Origin: Saonia sp964398035
GTDB taxonomy: Bacteria > Bacteroidota > Bacteroidia > Flavobacteriales > Flavobacteriaceae
Length of the DNA: 44,345 nucleotides
Reading direction: 5' to 3'
Assembly: GCA_964398035.1 (NCBI GenBank)
Contig: CAYNLI010000007.1
Span: forward strand, 1-44,345
Positions 37,201 through 44,345 of this stretch are shown piece by piece. Position numbers and translations under genes: made by a program. Every line of letters starts with the position of its first letter. The first letter of the stretch is position 1. The notes beneath the pieces were generated by a model, which worked only from the letters and a program-made list of their open reading frames with translations, searched no databases and was not told the origin of the DNA.

Positions 37201-37607
37201 ACTTTGTAGAACCTTTTGTGGATGGCTATTATAAAGTAGGGGAAACTACCAAAGCAAGAGATTTGTATCATAGATTAAAAACAAAGTACCAAGAGCGTTT
37301 AACCTATTATGTTGGTTTACCATTGGATGAGCAATATGATAGTATTGATGATATCATTACAGACATGGAGGCTTACAGAAGAAATATTGATATCTTGATT
37401 AAAAATAGAGATAGGGATTTAGCCGAAAAAGAAACCTTGATTTTTAATGAATACATAGATAAGTTCAGTCATTTTTACGAGGGCAGCACATTAGAGGAAG
37501 AACTTTCTCCTTCTCTAGACGACCCAGATATGCAAGACTCTATGGAGCTTGATACTATTTTACATGATGAACAAGTGGATAGTATTCTTTCATCTGTAGA
37601 GCAATAA
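34263..37607 (+). CDS. Large membrane protein, DUF2723 / glycosyltransferase family 117
   Basis: A 1114-residue protein. The N-terminal half is a polytopic membrane domain with the DUF2723 signature EPTSSFWDAGEYIA and KLQVGHPPGAPLLQ right after helix 1, where the acidic residues match the catalytic loop of the GT-C fold. The C-terminal half is soluble and contains GDNDTFPLWYLQE, conserved in the family. The family is related to eukaryotic TMEM260, a protein O-mannosyltransferase, so this is plausibly a lipid-linked sugar transferase acting on secreted proteins; the acceptor is unknown. The frame extends back to 34047 across the tRNA gene, but helix 1 begins just after the ATG at 34263, and a weak -7-like TAAATTCG sits at 34229-34236. 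Confidence 0.88.
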   Translation: MFSKNFKKWDTIMGWVVFFIALITYSITVEPTSSFWDAGEYIATSAKLQVGHPPGAPLLQMMGAFFAMFALESSQVAFMVNFLSGVSSAFTILFMFWTITNLTQKLISKDEALTNSKAIAVLGSGLVGALSFTYSDSFWFNAGETEVYAMASFIMALLLWMGLKWTDNLDDPRGNRWLVLISYVVGLTFGIQFMGFLAIPTIGLLYYFKKYKTTTVTNFLIANIAVVAILMLVYKFSLTYVLKLFSWSEVFFINNIGLPFNSGTLIMGVIFIAVFYFGLRYTRKNDFRTANTLVLCIMFLILGFSSWLMLPIRANANVVINENDPSDARSLLAYYNREQYPGVDSPVYGTYYSDTFAPSGDEIDDKPKYEKDEKLGKYVIVNHYENAIPGPNKDHVGFLPRLWSEQNAEKYMQYFDPLEFKIKPEYLSNTELRAAVNQFKDGYTKGEIDTEQYIKFLREFDEYIDVQPPTVWQNVTYMFQFQFGYMYLRYFMWNFVGKQNDLQGRYDNNGNWLSGIGFMDNIRLGSQENLPSDVENNKGRNTYFFLPLILGIIGILFQISKNPKQFWALFIFFMFTGIAIQFYTNPSIFQPRERDYSLVGSFYIFTLWIGIGVYGLFDEFRKLITPKILAPIVVVICLLAVPSVMAYQNWDDHDRSNRFTANSTARSYLDSCQENAGAMLFTIGDNDTFPLWYLQEIEGYRTDIRVINTSLFATDWYIDQMKSKAYDSDPIPSQLTHNLYRYGSRDAIYYQGVTESRWDIKDFMNWVGSDKPQTKFKHILQQQGADLSEYPESNLDIIYYPTNKIRVPINKKNVLESGLVKEKDSALILDYIDIDLPKGALPKNRILMLDILANNDWKRPIYFSGGSFDRAEYLWMKDYLQLDGLVYKLVPIKTKNQSSFEMGRIDSDLMYDIVKKWDWGNSGDTNIYHDPQTRSQGLSFRGNLARLTETLINENKIDKAKEIIDITIDNMPLDQYGFYYFVEPFVDGYYKVGETTKARDLYHRLKTKYQERLTYYVGLPLDEQYDSIDDIITDMEAYRRNIDILIKNRDRDLAEKETLIFNEYIDKFSHFYEGSTLEEELSPSLDDPDMQDSMELDTILHDEQVDSILSSVEQ

Positions 37608-37640
37608 AATGCTTTTAAAGTGGAGTGGTACAATAGGTAT

Positions 37641-37667
37641 GTCATTCTGAACTTGTTTCAGAATGAC
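37641..37667. repeat. REP-like palindrome, copy A
   Basis: A perfect 11-bp stem (GTCATTCTGAA with TTCAGAATGAC) around CTTGT lies 34 bases after the GT117 stop. The core CTGAACTTGTTTCAG resembles intergenic palindromes scattered through many Bacteroidota genomes. It probably serves as a 3' hairpin for the convergent genes. Confidence 0.75.
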
Positions 37668-37694
37668 AACTGAATAAAAATATTACAAATGAGA

Positions 37695-37715
37695 AAACTG
37701 AAACAAGTTCAGTTT
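37695..37715. repeat. REP-like palindrome, copy B (inverted)
   Basis: An 8-bp stem (AAACTGAA with TTCAGTTT) around ACAAG carries the same 15-base core as copy A in reverse orientation, 27 bases away and 8 bases from the end of the thioredoxin gene. The outer arms have diverged from copy A. Confidence 0.7.
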
Positions 37716-37722
37716 GACCACC

Positions 37723-38019
37723 TTATAAATATTCGTTTAGAATACCCAACAAAGTATTGGCATCCTGTTCGCCGCTTTGACGCCAAACCATTTCCCCTTT
37801 TTTATAAATCATAAGGGTAGGTAAACCTTTTACCCTTAATGCTTGAGAAAGCTCTTTGTTTTTATCTACATCAATCTTAATGACCTTGCCTTTATCTCCC
37901 AAAGCAGCGGCCACATCCCTCAATACGGGATGCATAGAAGTAGATTGTTCATTCCAATCTGCATAGAAATCCAACAGTACTGGAATGTTTAAATCAATTA
38001 AGTCTCCAAATTTTGACAT
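37723..38019 (-). CDS. Thioredoxin-fold protein without redox cysteines
   Basis: A 98-residue single-domain thioredoxin fold: VLLDFYADW before the active-site position, VIKIDVDKNKELSQALRVKGLPTLMIYKKGEMV after it, with the cis-proline Pro67 kept. The CGPC motif is replaced by NEQS (residues 23-26) and the protein contains no cysteine at all. It cannot catalyse disulfide exchange and may act as a binding or chaperone-like protein. Similar cysteine-less forms are known to me from other flavobacteria, which argues against recent decay. It has its own strong promoter and is monocistronic. Confidence 0.9.
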   Translation of the reverse strand: MSKFGDLIDLNIPVLLDFYADWNEQSTSMHPVLRDVAAALGDKGKVIKIDVDKNKELSQALRVKGLPTLMIYKKGEMVWRQSGEQDANTLLGILNEYL

Positions 38020-38042
38020 ATAGAAATCATTGAGTTACAGTT

Positions 38043-38072
38043 CAAAAGTAAGGAAAAATGTTAAAATACCAA
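38043..38072 (-). promoter_or_regulatory. Promoter of the thioredoxin-fold gene
   Basis: On the minus strand TTG (38072-38070), 19 bases and TACTTTTG (38050-38043) match the consensus. The predicted start near 38036 is about 17 bases before the ATG. Confidence 0.6.
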
Positions 38073-38112
38073 TGAATAGTATAACCTCCTAAGGTAAAGT
38101 ATTACGTTAAAT

Positions 38113-39342
38113 TCAAGTTAAAGACTTCTTTTTTAAAGTAATCACTGTTATTTCTGGCCAAATACCAACCCTTCCCGGGTATCCCAAAAAGCCAAAACCT
38201 CTATTTACATTTATATATTGACCCATTTCGGTATAAATCCCTGCCCAATATTTATAACGCCATTTTACAGGACTCCACTTAATCCAACCTGGAATTTCTA
38301 TTCCAAACTGCATACCGTGTGTATGACCACTTAAAGTTAAATGATAATGATAAGAATCGCTAATTACTTGGTCTTCCCAATGTGATGGGTCATGGCTCAA
38401 CAAGATTTTAAAATCATTTTTAGATATATTTGATTTTGCTTTCTGTAAGTCTCCAGCTTTTTTAAATCCGCCCCTGCCCCAGTTCTCAACACCGATTAAA
38501 GCTATTCTATCATTGCCTCTTTCCAAATATTTACTTTCATTCAGCAAAAGGTCAAATCCTATTTCTTTTTGTAAATTTTTAAGGTCTACCAAATTTTGAC
38601 TTTTCTCTTCTTCTGTATCCCAATCTACATAATCCCCATAATCATGGTTTCCCAATATGGAAAACTTACCATCTTTGGCTTCAAGTGTTGAAAAAAGTTC
38701 AGCCCAAGGCTTCATTTCTTCTGCCTTGTTGTTCACCATATCTCCAGTAAAAAAAAGCACATCACTCTTTTGTTCATTAATAAGGTTTACTGCATATTCA
38801 ATCTTTTCCCTATTATCAAAACTACCACTATGTATATCAGAAATTTGTGTAATCTGGTAACCATCAAACCCATCAGGCAAATCATCAAACTCCAGATTGT
38901 ATTTCAATACTTTAAAGTTGTATTTTCCTTTGTACATTCCATACAACAATGCACTAAACGGAAGCGCAGCGATTCCAAGAGCGACCATGCTCAAAAACCT
39001 TCTACGTGCCGGCATGGTAAACTGTGTCTGTTTTCCCGAAACCCTATGGTAAATAGCAGCAAAAAATCGAAATATATCCTCTGAAAAAAGCAGGACAACA
39101 TTAATGGTCATAAAAGCCATAATGGCCAATAAAAACCCAAAGGCATAACTTTTGGGCCTGCTCAACACCCTGCTCCCTTCTGCCCCTATTGTAAACTGAT
39201 ATATGAAATTCCCTATAACCAATACCGCCAATACAAGAAAAATATACTGTATCCATTGGTTTTTTGTAACTGTTTTTAGTGCCTGCCACGTATAAAAAGT
39301 AAATGCTGAGTAAATTATTATAAAGATGGTCCAACGTAGCAT
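38113..39342 (-). CDS. Membrane-anchored calcineurin-like metallophosphoesterase
   Basis: A 409-residue protein with three or four N-terminal hydrophobic helices (about 1-20, 31-50, 66-87, 117-136) and a metallophosphoesterase domain from about 160. The metal ligands are in order: DIH (169-171), GDMVN (200-204), GNHDYGD (231-237) and GHTHG near 345. The architecture matches YkuE/YaeI-type phosphoesterases, some of which act on lipid substrates; the substrate here is not known. A PARRRFLSMVALG segment before the last helix resembles a twin-arginine signal inside the protein. It lies 55 bases after cutC and may be co-transcribed with it, or use the -7 element at 39356-39363. Confidence 0.9.
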   Translation of the reverse strand: MLRWTIFIIIYSAFTFYTWQALKTVTKNQWIQYIFLVLAVLVIGNFIYQFTIGAEGSRVLSRPKSYAFGFLLAIMAFMTINVVLLFSEDIFRFFAAIYHRVSGKQTQFTMPARRRFLSMVALGIAALPFSALLYGMYKGKYNFKVLKYNLEFDDLPDGFDGYQITQISDIHSGSFDNREKIEYAVNLINEQKSDVLFFTGDMVNNKAEEMKPWAELFSTLEAKDGKFSILGNHDYGDYVDWDTEEEKSQNLVDLKNLQKEIGFDLLLNESKYLERGNDRIALIGVENWGRGGFKKAGDLQKAKSNISKNDFKILLSHDPSHWEDQVISDSYHYHLTLSGHTHGMQFGIEIPGWIKWSPVKWRYKYWAGIYTEMGQYINVNRGFGFLGYPGRVGIWPEITVITLKKKSLT

Positions 39343-39355
39343 AGTTCCTTTTTTA

Positions 39356-39363
39356 CAAATATA
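39356..39363 (-). promoter_or_regulatory. Candidate -7 element of the metallophosphoesterase gene
   Basis: TATATTTG on the minus strand is an exact TAnnTTTG match 13 bases before the ATG. No TTG lies at the expected -33 position. Confidence 0.35.
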
Positions 39364-39397
39364 TTTCTTTACAATGTAGCATTAGTAGGTTTACACT

Positions 39398-40120
39398 TTA
39401 TTTAACTTTACTACATATTTTCCTTATCGTCTCTAGGCTGGTTACAGCCAATTCATCATCCTTAATAAAGGAAAGTGAGTTCATGGAAACATTGGGTTTT
39501 GTGTCCAAAGTTTTGAAAAAACCGGTTCCAGAGAGGTGGATCTCTTCAAAACCCTTACTTTTAAATTCCATCACATTGGTTTCTTTGATACCGCCTCCTG
39601 GTAATATGACGCACGACTTTGCATTTTGTTTCAATTCTGATAAAAATTCTATTCCTTCCAAGGCAGATTTCTGCTGTCCAGAGGTCAAAATATAATCCAC
39701 TCCTATTTCTTCCAGTTGTTCCAATACTGTAAAAGGCTCCTGTACCCAATCAAAAGCTCTATGGAAAGTGAACTTCATAGAACCTGCTGCTTCTTTCAAC
39801 TCTTTAGTTCGTTCAAAATCCAATGTAAAATCTTTGTACAACACTCCAGAGACCACTCCGCCAAATCCCATTTTATTGCAAAGCAATATATTTTCTTTCA
39901 TCTGTTCAAATTCTATATCCGAATAAGTGAAATCCCCACTACGTGGCCTTATCAGTACATGAATGGGAATGGAAAGTTTTTTCTTTGCTGTTTTTAATAA
40001 TCCATACGAAGGAGTAATGCCACCAACACCCAGTTCTGAGCAGAGTTCAATTCTATCTACTCCTCCCTTTTCTGCATTCAATGCAGATTCTATAGAATTA
40101 GCGCAAACTTCTATTAGCAT
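39398..40120 (-). CDS. cutC: CutC-family TIM-barrel protein
   Basis: A 240-residue protein of normal CutC length. Signature segments are EVCANSIESALNAEKGGVDR, IELCSELGVGGITPSYG, HVLIRPRSGDFTYS, FHRAFDW and LTSGQQKSALEG. CutC was named for copper tolerance in E. coli, but its biochemical function has never been settled. It is cytoplasmic. It is transcribed away from the glycosylasparaginase gene, with 92 bases between the two ATGs and no obvious consensus promoter on either side. Confidence 0.93.
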   Translation of the reverse strand: MLIEVCANSIESALNAEKGGVDRIELCSELGVGGITPSYGLLKTAKKKLSIPIHVLIRPRSGDFTYSDIEFEQMKENILLCNKMGFGGVVSGVLYKDFTLDFERTKELKEAAGSMKFTFHRAFDWVQEPFTVLEQLEEIGVDYILTSGQQKSALEGIEFLSELKQNAKSCVILPGGGIKETNVMEFKSKGFEEIHLSGTGFFKTLDTKPNVSMNSLSFIKDDELAVTSLETIRKICSKVK

Positions 40121-40212
40121 ATTCCTTATATTTAGTCAATAAATTGACATTATTATTTCTTGACTTTAGATATTACATGGGTCAAAACACAATCAAAATT
40201 AAACAACATCCA

Positions 40213-41205
40213 ATGAAAAGAAGAAAGTTCCTTAAAAATTCCGCTATTGGCTCCGCAGGAATGCTATCAGCACCTTTGATTGCCTCATGCAAAAAAGAAT
40301 CTAAGACCGTCCCTACCAAAGAAGCGTCAATAAAAATACAACCAGTGGTTGTTGCCACATGGAACGTTCCCAATTCCACGGCCAAAGCATGGGAAGTATT
40401 AAATGCGGGAGGCAATGCATTGGATGCCGTAGAAAAAGGAGTTATGGAAGAAGAAGCAGATGTAAACAACCAATCCGTTGGCAAAGGTGGCAGACCGGAC
40501 AGAGATGGCAATGTGACCTTGGATTCCTGTATCATGGATAAAAATGGCAATTGTGGAGCGGTAGTCTATCTCCAAAATATTACCCATGCCGTTTCTGTTG
40601 CCCGAAAAGTAATGGAGGACACTCCCCATGTAATGTTGGCCGGGTTAGGGGCTGAGCAATTTGCCTATGAAAAAGGATTTTCCAAAGAAAATTTATTGAC
40701 TGAAAAGTCCAGACAAGAATGGTTGGAGTGGAAAAAAACATCTAAATATGAGCCTATCATCAATATAGAAAACCATGATACCATAGGAATGTTGGCCATT
40801 GATAAAAACGGGGATATTTCTGGTGCATGTACCACCAGTGGCATGGCCTATAAAATTGGTGGCCGTGTGGGTGATTCCCCTATTATTGGTGCTGGTCTTT
40901 TTGTGGACAATGAAGTGGGCGGAGCAACCGCAACTGGGGTTGGCGAAGAAGTAGTAAAAACCGTGGGCAGTTTTCTCATTGTAGAATTAATGAGACAGGG
41001 AAAGTCTCCCCAAGAGGCTTGTGAAGAAGCAGTAAACAGAATTGTATCTAAAAACGATAACTACAAAAACTTTCAAATTGGGTATTTGGCCATCAACAAA
41101 AAAGGAGAAACTGGCAGTTATTGCATACAATCAGGGTTCACCTACAGGGAATATTCTGAGGAAGGGCATAAAAACATTCCTTCAGGGTCTTTTATTACCT
41201 CATAA
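40213..41205 (+). CDS. N4-(beta-N-acetylglucosaminyl)-L-asparaginase-like Ntn hydrolase, exported
   Basis: A 330-residue enzyme of the glycosylasparaginase family, which cleaves the GlcNAc-Asn bond left after glycoprotein breakdown. The autoproteolysis site is NHDTIG with Thr190 as the expected nucleophile, followed by GACTTSGMAYKIGGRVGDSPIIGAG, the substrate-binding part of the beta chain. The N-terminus has a twin-arginine motif (MKRRKFLKNSAIG) and a lipobox-like IASC at residue 26, so export as a Tat lipoprotein is likely. The frame stays open upstream to a TTG at 40144, but the ATG at 40213 places the signal correctly. It stands alone, 55 bases before polA. Confidence 0.9.
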   Translation: MKRRKFLKNSAIGSAGMLSAPLIASCKKESKTVPTKEASIKIQPVVVATWNVPNSTAKAWEVLNAGGNALDAVEKGVMEEEADVNNQSVGKGGRPDRDGNVTLDSCIMDKNGNCGAVVYLQNITHAVSVARKVMEDTPHVMLAGLGAEQFAYEKGFSKENLLTEKSRQEWLEWKKTSKYEPIINIENHDTIGMLAIDKNGDISGACTTSGMAYKIGGRVGDSPIIGAGLFVDNEVGGATATGVGEEVVKTVGSFLIVELMRQGKSPQEACEEAVNRIVSKNDNYKNFQIGYLAINKKGETGSYCIQSGFTYREYSEEGHKNIPSGSFITS

Positions 41206-41209
41206 CATT

Positions 41210-41238
41210 TTGAAAAACTTATATTCTTCGTAGGTTTG
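41210..41238 (+). promoter_or_regulatory. Promoter of polA
   Basis: TTG (41210-41212), 18 bases and TAGGTTTG (41231-41238) match the flavobacterial consensus. The predicted start near 41244 is 17 bases before the polA ATG, so polA need not depend on the upstream gene. Confidence 0.6.
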
Positions 41239-41260
41239 ATATTCTTCAATTTGAAATAAA

Positions 41261-44095
41261 ATGGCAGACCAAAAACGGCTTTTTTTACTGGATGCATTTG
41301 CACTTATTTTTCGCGGGTATTATGCGTTTATCAAAAACCCTAGAATTAGCTCAAAAGGCATGGATACCTCCGCTATTATGGGGTTTACTAATTCTCTTTT
41401 TGATGTGATAAGGCGTGAAAAACCAGACCATTTAGCTGTTTGTTTTGATAAAGGCGGCAGTGTGGAACGCAAAGAACTGTTTCCAGAATACAAAGCCAAC
41501 AGACAAGAGACACCAGATGCCATTAAAATAGCCATACCCTATATACAGGAGATTTTAAAAGCCATGAATATTCCCGTGGTTGTTTTAGAAGGTTGGGAAG
41601 CGGATGATATTATTGGGACTTTAGCTAAACAAGCCGAAAAAGAAGATTACAAGGTCTTTATGGTCACACCTGATAAGGATTTTGGTCAGTTGGTGTCAGA
41701 AAATATCTTTATGTACCGCCCTGCACGTATGGGCAACGGAATAGAAATATGGGGCATCCCAGAAATCCAGAAACGTTTTGGTGTAGAACGACCAGAACAG
41801 GTGATTGATTATTTGGGCATGATGGGTGATGCCAGTGACAATATTCCCGGGCTTCCCGGAGTGGGTGATAAAACCGCTAAGAAATTCTTGGCTGAATATG
41901 GTTCTTTAGAAGGTCTTTTGGCAAATACCGATAAGCTAAAAGGCAAAATGAAAGAAAAGGTGGAAGAAAATGCCGAATTGGGGCGATTGTCCAGACAATT
42001 GGCCACCATTTGCACTACCTGCGATGTTACTTTTGATGCCAAAGACTATGAACTGTCCAAACCCGACTCCAAAAAAGTACAAGAGATTTTTGAAGAACTG
42101 GAATTCAGAAGATTAAAAGACCAGTTCCTAAAATTATTCTCTGGAGAAAAAGTTACCGCAGTTGCAGAAACAACCAGTCCCAAAACAGCAAAAAAACAAT
42201 CCAGTGAAGCTGGGAGTGGTCAGTTTTCTTTGTTTGGCAACATTGGGGAAGCCAATGAGCCATTGGAAGAAATTTCCAGTAGAAATACGACTAAAAATGT
42301 TTCCCATGTATACCAAAGTGTAGCTCAAGGCATGGCCATGAAACTTTTTATGCAAAACCTGATGAAACAGACATCGGTTTGTTTTGATACAGAGACCACA
42401 TCGTTAAACCCATTGGAAGCACAACTAGTAGGCATTGCCTTTAGTTGGGAAGCGGGCAAAGGTTTTTATGTGCCATTTCCTGAAGAAAAAGAAAAAGCAC
42501 AAGAGCTTATTGAGCAATTGAGGCCTTTCTTTGAGGCAGAACACATTGAAAAAATAGGGCAGAATTTAAAATATGATGTTAAAGTGCTCCGTAAATATGA
42601 CCTCAACATAAAAGGTACCTATTTTGATACCATGCTAGCACATTATCTGATAAATCCAGATATGCGGCACAATATGGATGTTCTGGCAGAAACCTACCTT
42701 AACTACACCCCTATTTCCATCACAGAATTGATTGGCAAAAAAGGGAAAAACCAGTTGAGCATGAGGGATGTTCCTTTGGAGAAGTTAACAGAATATGCCG
42801 TTGAAGATGCCGATATTACATTTCAGTTGGCACAACATTTTAGACCAGAACTGGTAGAGGCCAATACTGAAAAATTGTTCAATGAAATAGAAGTACCACT
42901 TTTAAGCGTATTGGCTGATATGGAATTGGAGGGCATCAACCTAGATACTGCATTTTTACAATCGCTTTCTACTGACTTGGACAATGATATTGCTACACTG
43001 GTAGAAAAAATATATAAAGAGGCTGGGCAAGAATTCAATATTGCATCACCCAAACAATTGGGAGAAATTCTATTTGATAAATTAAAATTGGTGGACAAGC
43101 CCAAGAAAACCAAAACTGGTCAGTATTCAACTGCTGAAGATGTGCTTTCCTATTTGGCCAAAGACCATGAAATCATTCAGAATGTATTGGATTATCGTGG
43201 GCTTGCCAAACTAAAAAGCACTTATATAGACGCTCTACCAGAACAAGTTGAAGAAACTACAGGACGGGTTCATACAGATTATATGCAAACAGTTGCTGCT
43301 ACGGGAAGGTTGAGCAGTAACAATCCCAATCTACAAAACATCCCGATTAGAACAGAACGTGGAAGACAAGTACGCAAGGCCTTTGTTCCCAGAAATGAAG
43401 ATTATATATTACTAGCAGCGGATTACTCACAAATAGAGCTTCGTATCATTGCAGCTTTGAGTGAAGAAGACACTATGATTGAAGCTTTTAAAAATGGGGA
43501 GGACATCCATGCTTCCACAGCGTCCAAAGTTTTCAATGTGCCTATCAATGAAGTTACCAGAGAGCAGAGAGGCAATGCCAAAACTGTGAATTTTGGTATC
43601 ATTTATGGGGTTTCCGCTTTTGGATTGAGCAACCAGACGGATTTATCCCGTTCAGAAGCTAAAGAATTGATTGAAACGTATTACAAAACCTATCCAAAAC
43701 TCAGAAATTACATGAGTGAGCAGGTAGATTTTGCCCGTGACAATGGATATGTGCAAACTGTTTTAGGGCGTCGAAGGTATTTAAAGGACATCAATGGAAG
43801 CAATGCCATAGTTAGAGGTGCAGCAGAGCGAAATGCGGTAAATGCTCCCATACAAGGTAGCGCAGCGGATATCATTAAAATTGCGATGATCAATATTCAC
43901 AGAAAACTGGCCGAAGGAAATTACAAAACCAAAATGCTTTTACAAGTACATGATGAATTGGTCTTTGACATCTACAAACCAGAACTGGAAGAAATGAAAA
44001 CCCTCATTAAATCTGAAATGGAAAATGCCTACAAATTGGCTGTCCCCTTAGATGTGGAATTAGGGGTTGGGGACAATTGGCTAGAAGCGCATTAA
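41261..44095 (+). CDS. polA: DNA polymerase I
   Basis: A 944-residue three-domain polymerase. Residues 1-290 form the 5' nuclease (LLDAFALIFRGYYAF, GDASDNIPGLPGVGDKTA). The 3'-5' exonuclease spans about 345-535 and keeps its acidic residues (CFDTETTSLN, NLKYDVKVL, YAVEDADIT), so proofreading is expected. The polymerase domain has motif A LLAADYSQIELR, motif B RGNAKTVNFGIIYG and motif C QVHDELVFD. The Phe in motif B is the usual deoxy-selective residue. A linker at about 297-340 is poorly conserved. It acts in Okazaki-fragment processing and repair. An IS element begins about 30 bases after its stop. Confidence 0.98.
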   Translation: MADQKRLFLLDAFALIFRGYYAFIKNPRISSKGMDTSAIMGFTNSLFDVIRREKPDHLAVCFDKGGSVERKELFPEYKANRQETPDAIKIAIPYIQEILKAMNIPVVVLEGWEADDIIGTLAKQAEKEDYKVFMVTPDKDFGQLVSENIFMYRPARMGNGIEIWGIPEIQKRFGVERPEQVIDYLGMMGDASDNIPGLPGVGDKTAKKFLAEYGSLEGLLANTDKLKGKMKEKVEENAELGRLSRQLATICTTCDVTFDAKDYELSKPDSKKVQEIFEELEFRRLKDQFLKLFSGEKVTAVAETTSPKTAKKQSSEAGSGQFSLFGNIGEANEPLEEISSRNTTKNVSHVYQSVAQGMAMKLFMQNLMKQTSVCFDTETTSLNPLEAQLVGIAFSWEAGKGFYVPFPEEKEKAQELIEQLRPFFEAEHIEKIGQNLKYDVKVLRKYDLNIKGTYFDTMLAHYLINPDMRHNMDVLAETYLNYTPISITELIGKKGKNQLSMRDVPLEKLTEYAVEDADITFQLAQHFRPELVEANTEKLFNEIEVPLLSVLADMELEGINLDTAFLQSLSTDLDNDIATLVEKIYKEAGQEFNIASPKQLGEILFDKLKLVDKPKKTKTGQYSTAEDVLSYLAKDHEIIQNVLDYRGLAKLKSTYIDALPEQVEETTGRVHTDYMQTVAATGRLSSNNPNLQNIPIRTERGRQVRKAFVPRNEDYILLAADYSQIELRIIAALSEEDTMIEAFKNGEDIHASTASKVFNVPINEVTREQRGNAKTVNFGIIYGVSAFGLSNQTDLSRSEAKELIETYYKTYPKLRNYMSEQVDFARDNGYVQTVLGRRRYLKDINGSNAIVRGAAERNAVNAPIQGSAADIIKIAMINIHRKLAEGNYKTKMLLQVHDELVFDIYKPELEEMKTLIKSEMENAYKLAVPLDVELGVGDNWLEAH

Positions 44096-44100
44096 TCTAT

Positions 44101-44127
44101 CCAACCATCTGGACACACAGATGTTGG
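44101..44127. other. Stem-loop after polA
   Basis: CCAA-c-CATCTG pairs with CAGATG-TTGG around a 6-base loop, one unpaired base. It lies just after the polA stop and would suit a terminator stem, but no T run follows. Its last bases overlap the first bases of the predicted IS end. Confidence 0.5.
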
Positions 44128-44149
44128 ACTTGCAACAAAAAAGTGGACA
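44125..44149. repeat. Probable terminal inverted repeat of an IS3-family element
   Basis: The 25 bases start with TGGACTTGCAAC and end with AAAGTGGACA. This fits IS3-family (IS150-group-like) ends, which begin with TG and often contain an AAAGT(T)GGACA block. It is 13 bases outside the transposase stop. The other end lies beyond the window, so pairing cannot be checked. Confidence 0.6.
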
Positions 44150-44161
44150 TTTAGTTGAGGG

Positions 44162-44345
44162 TCATGCAGCTACTTTTTGATTAAACATTTCGATTTCAAA
44201 TTCTTCTATAGTTTTATACCCCAAAGAGGAGTGTATTCTTCTTCTATTATACCAAGTTTCTATCCATTGAAAGATTGATAGCTCGGCTTCTGATATAAGT
44301 TCATAATTGTGCTTATAGACCCATTCTACTTTTAAGCTTTTAAAG
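44162..44345 (-). CDS. IS3-family transposase (OrfB), C-terminal fragment
   Basis: Sixty codons are visible, cut by the window edge. They read as the end of an rve-type DDE integrase: LKVEWVY contains the probable catalytic Glu, followed by ELSIFQWIETWYNRRRIHSSLGYKT, the standard C-terminal pattern of IS3 OrfB, and a TGA stop at 44164-44162. The frame is intact in what can be seen, so the element may be active. Confidence 0.88.
   Translation of the reverse strand, partial: FKSLKVEWVYKHNYELISEAELSIFQWIETWYNRRRIHSSLGYKTIEEFEIEMFNQKVAA

Larger units (their letters stand above)
44125..44345 (-). mobile_element. IS3-family insertion sequence, right part only
   Basis: The terminal repeat and the transposase C-terminus define one end of an element that runs out of the window. 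The element lies downstream of polA in convergent orientation. Group (IS150-like) is suggested by the end sequence and the transposase motif but not proven. Confidence 0.8.

Noticed and set aside
37641..37715. CRISPR-like repeats
   Set aside because: There are only two copies, in inverted orientation, each an individual palindrome, without spacers or cas genes.
40121..40212. Divergent promoters of cutC and the glycosylasparaginase gene
   Set aside because: No TAnnTTTG with a suitable TTG was found on either strand, so none is annotated.

Overview
The window is an AT-rich chromosomal segment of a member of the Bacteroidota, almost certainly a marine-type Flavobacteriaceae species; the genus cannot be fixed from the sequence alone. 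The evidence is a full-length SprA (outer-membrane translocon of the type IX secretion system), an alternative complex III (actABCDEF) directly followed by cytochrome oxidase genes coxB-coxA, a malic enzyme fused to a phosphotransacetylase-like domain, a cysteine-less thioredoxin, and many promoters of the Bacteroidota type (TTG, 17-20 bp, TAnnTTTG). Nearly everything is core genome. The only mobile DNA is the end of an IS3-family element at the right edge. No prophage, CRISPR array, defence island or biosynthetic cluster is visible.

Layout, left to right. (1) 1-849: 3' part of a metallo-beta-lactamase-fold hydrolase whose reading frame has no stop before a strong bidirectional terminator. 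(2) 733-14539, minus strand: ruvB-queG, then maeB-ruvA-sprA in one tight operon, then gcvH-vanZ-tonB from its own promoter. (3) 14641-15468: a DUF2807 (GIN) periplasmic protein. (4) 15561-27257, minus strand: the respiratory operon actA-actB-actC-actD-actE-actF-coxB-coxA, closed by a terminator. It encodes the path menaquinol to alternative complex III to cytochrome c to an A-type oxidase. (5) 27485-27856: a small secreted SPOR-domain protein, divergent from actA. (6) 27895-32575, minus strand: the translation/transcription operon rimP-nusA-infB, with a leader holding a terminator-like hairpin inside a 15-codon ORF. (7) 32641-37607: a cation/proton antiporter, tRNA-Gln on the opposite strand, and a large GT117/DUF2723 membrane protein. 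(8) 37723-40120, minus strand: cysteine-less thioredoxin, a membrane-anchored metallophosphoesterase and cutC. (9) 40213-44095: a glycosylasparaginase-like lipoprotein and a proofreading-competent DNA polymerase I. (10) 44125-44345: IS3-family terminal repeat and transposase C-terminus.

I found no obvious new multi-gene system. The observations most worth a second look are the rimP-nusA-infB leader (promoter, micro-ORF and overlapping attenuator-like hairpin), the naturally non-stop hydrolase mRNA at the left edge, a helix-hairpin-helix tail fused to the ActC membrane subunit, the extra N-terminal c-heme domain of ActA, histidine-rich segments in ActF and CoxA, and the TTG-initiated sprA placed five bases behind ruvA. 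No gene-free stretch longer than 300 bases occurs; the longest are 32366-32640 and 27258-27484, and both hold regulatory elements listed below.
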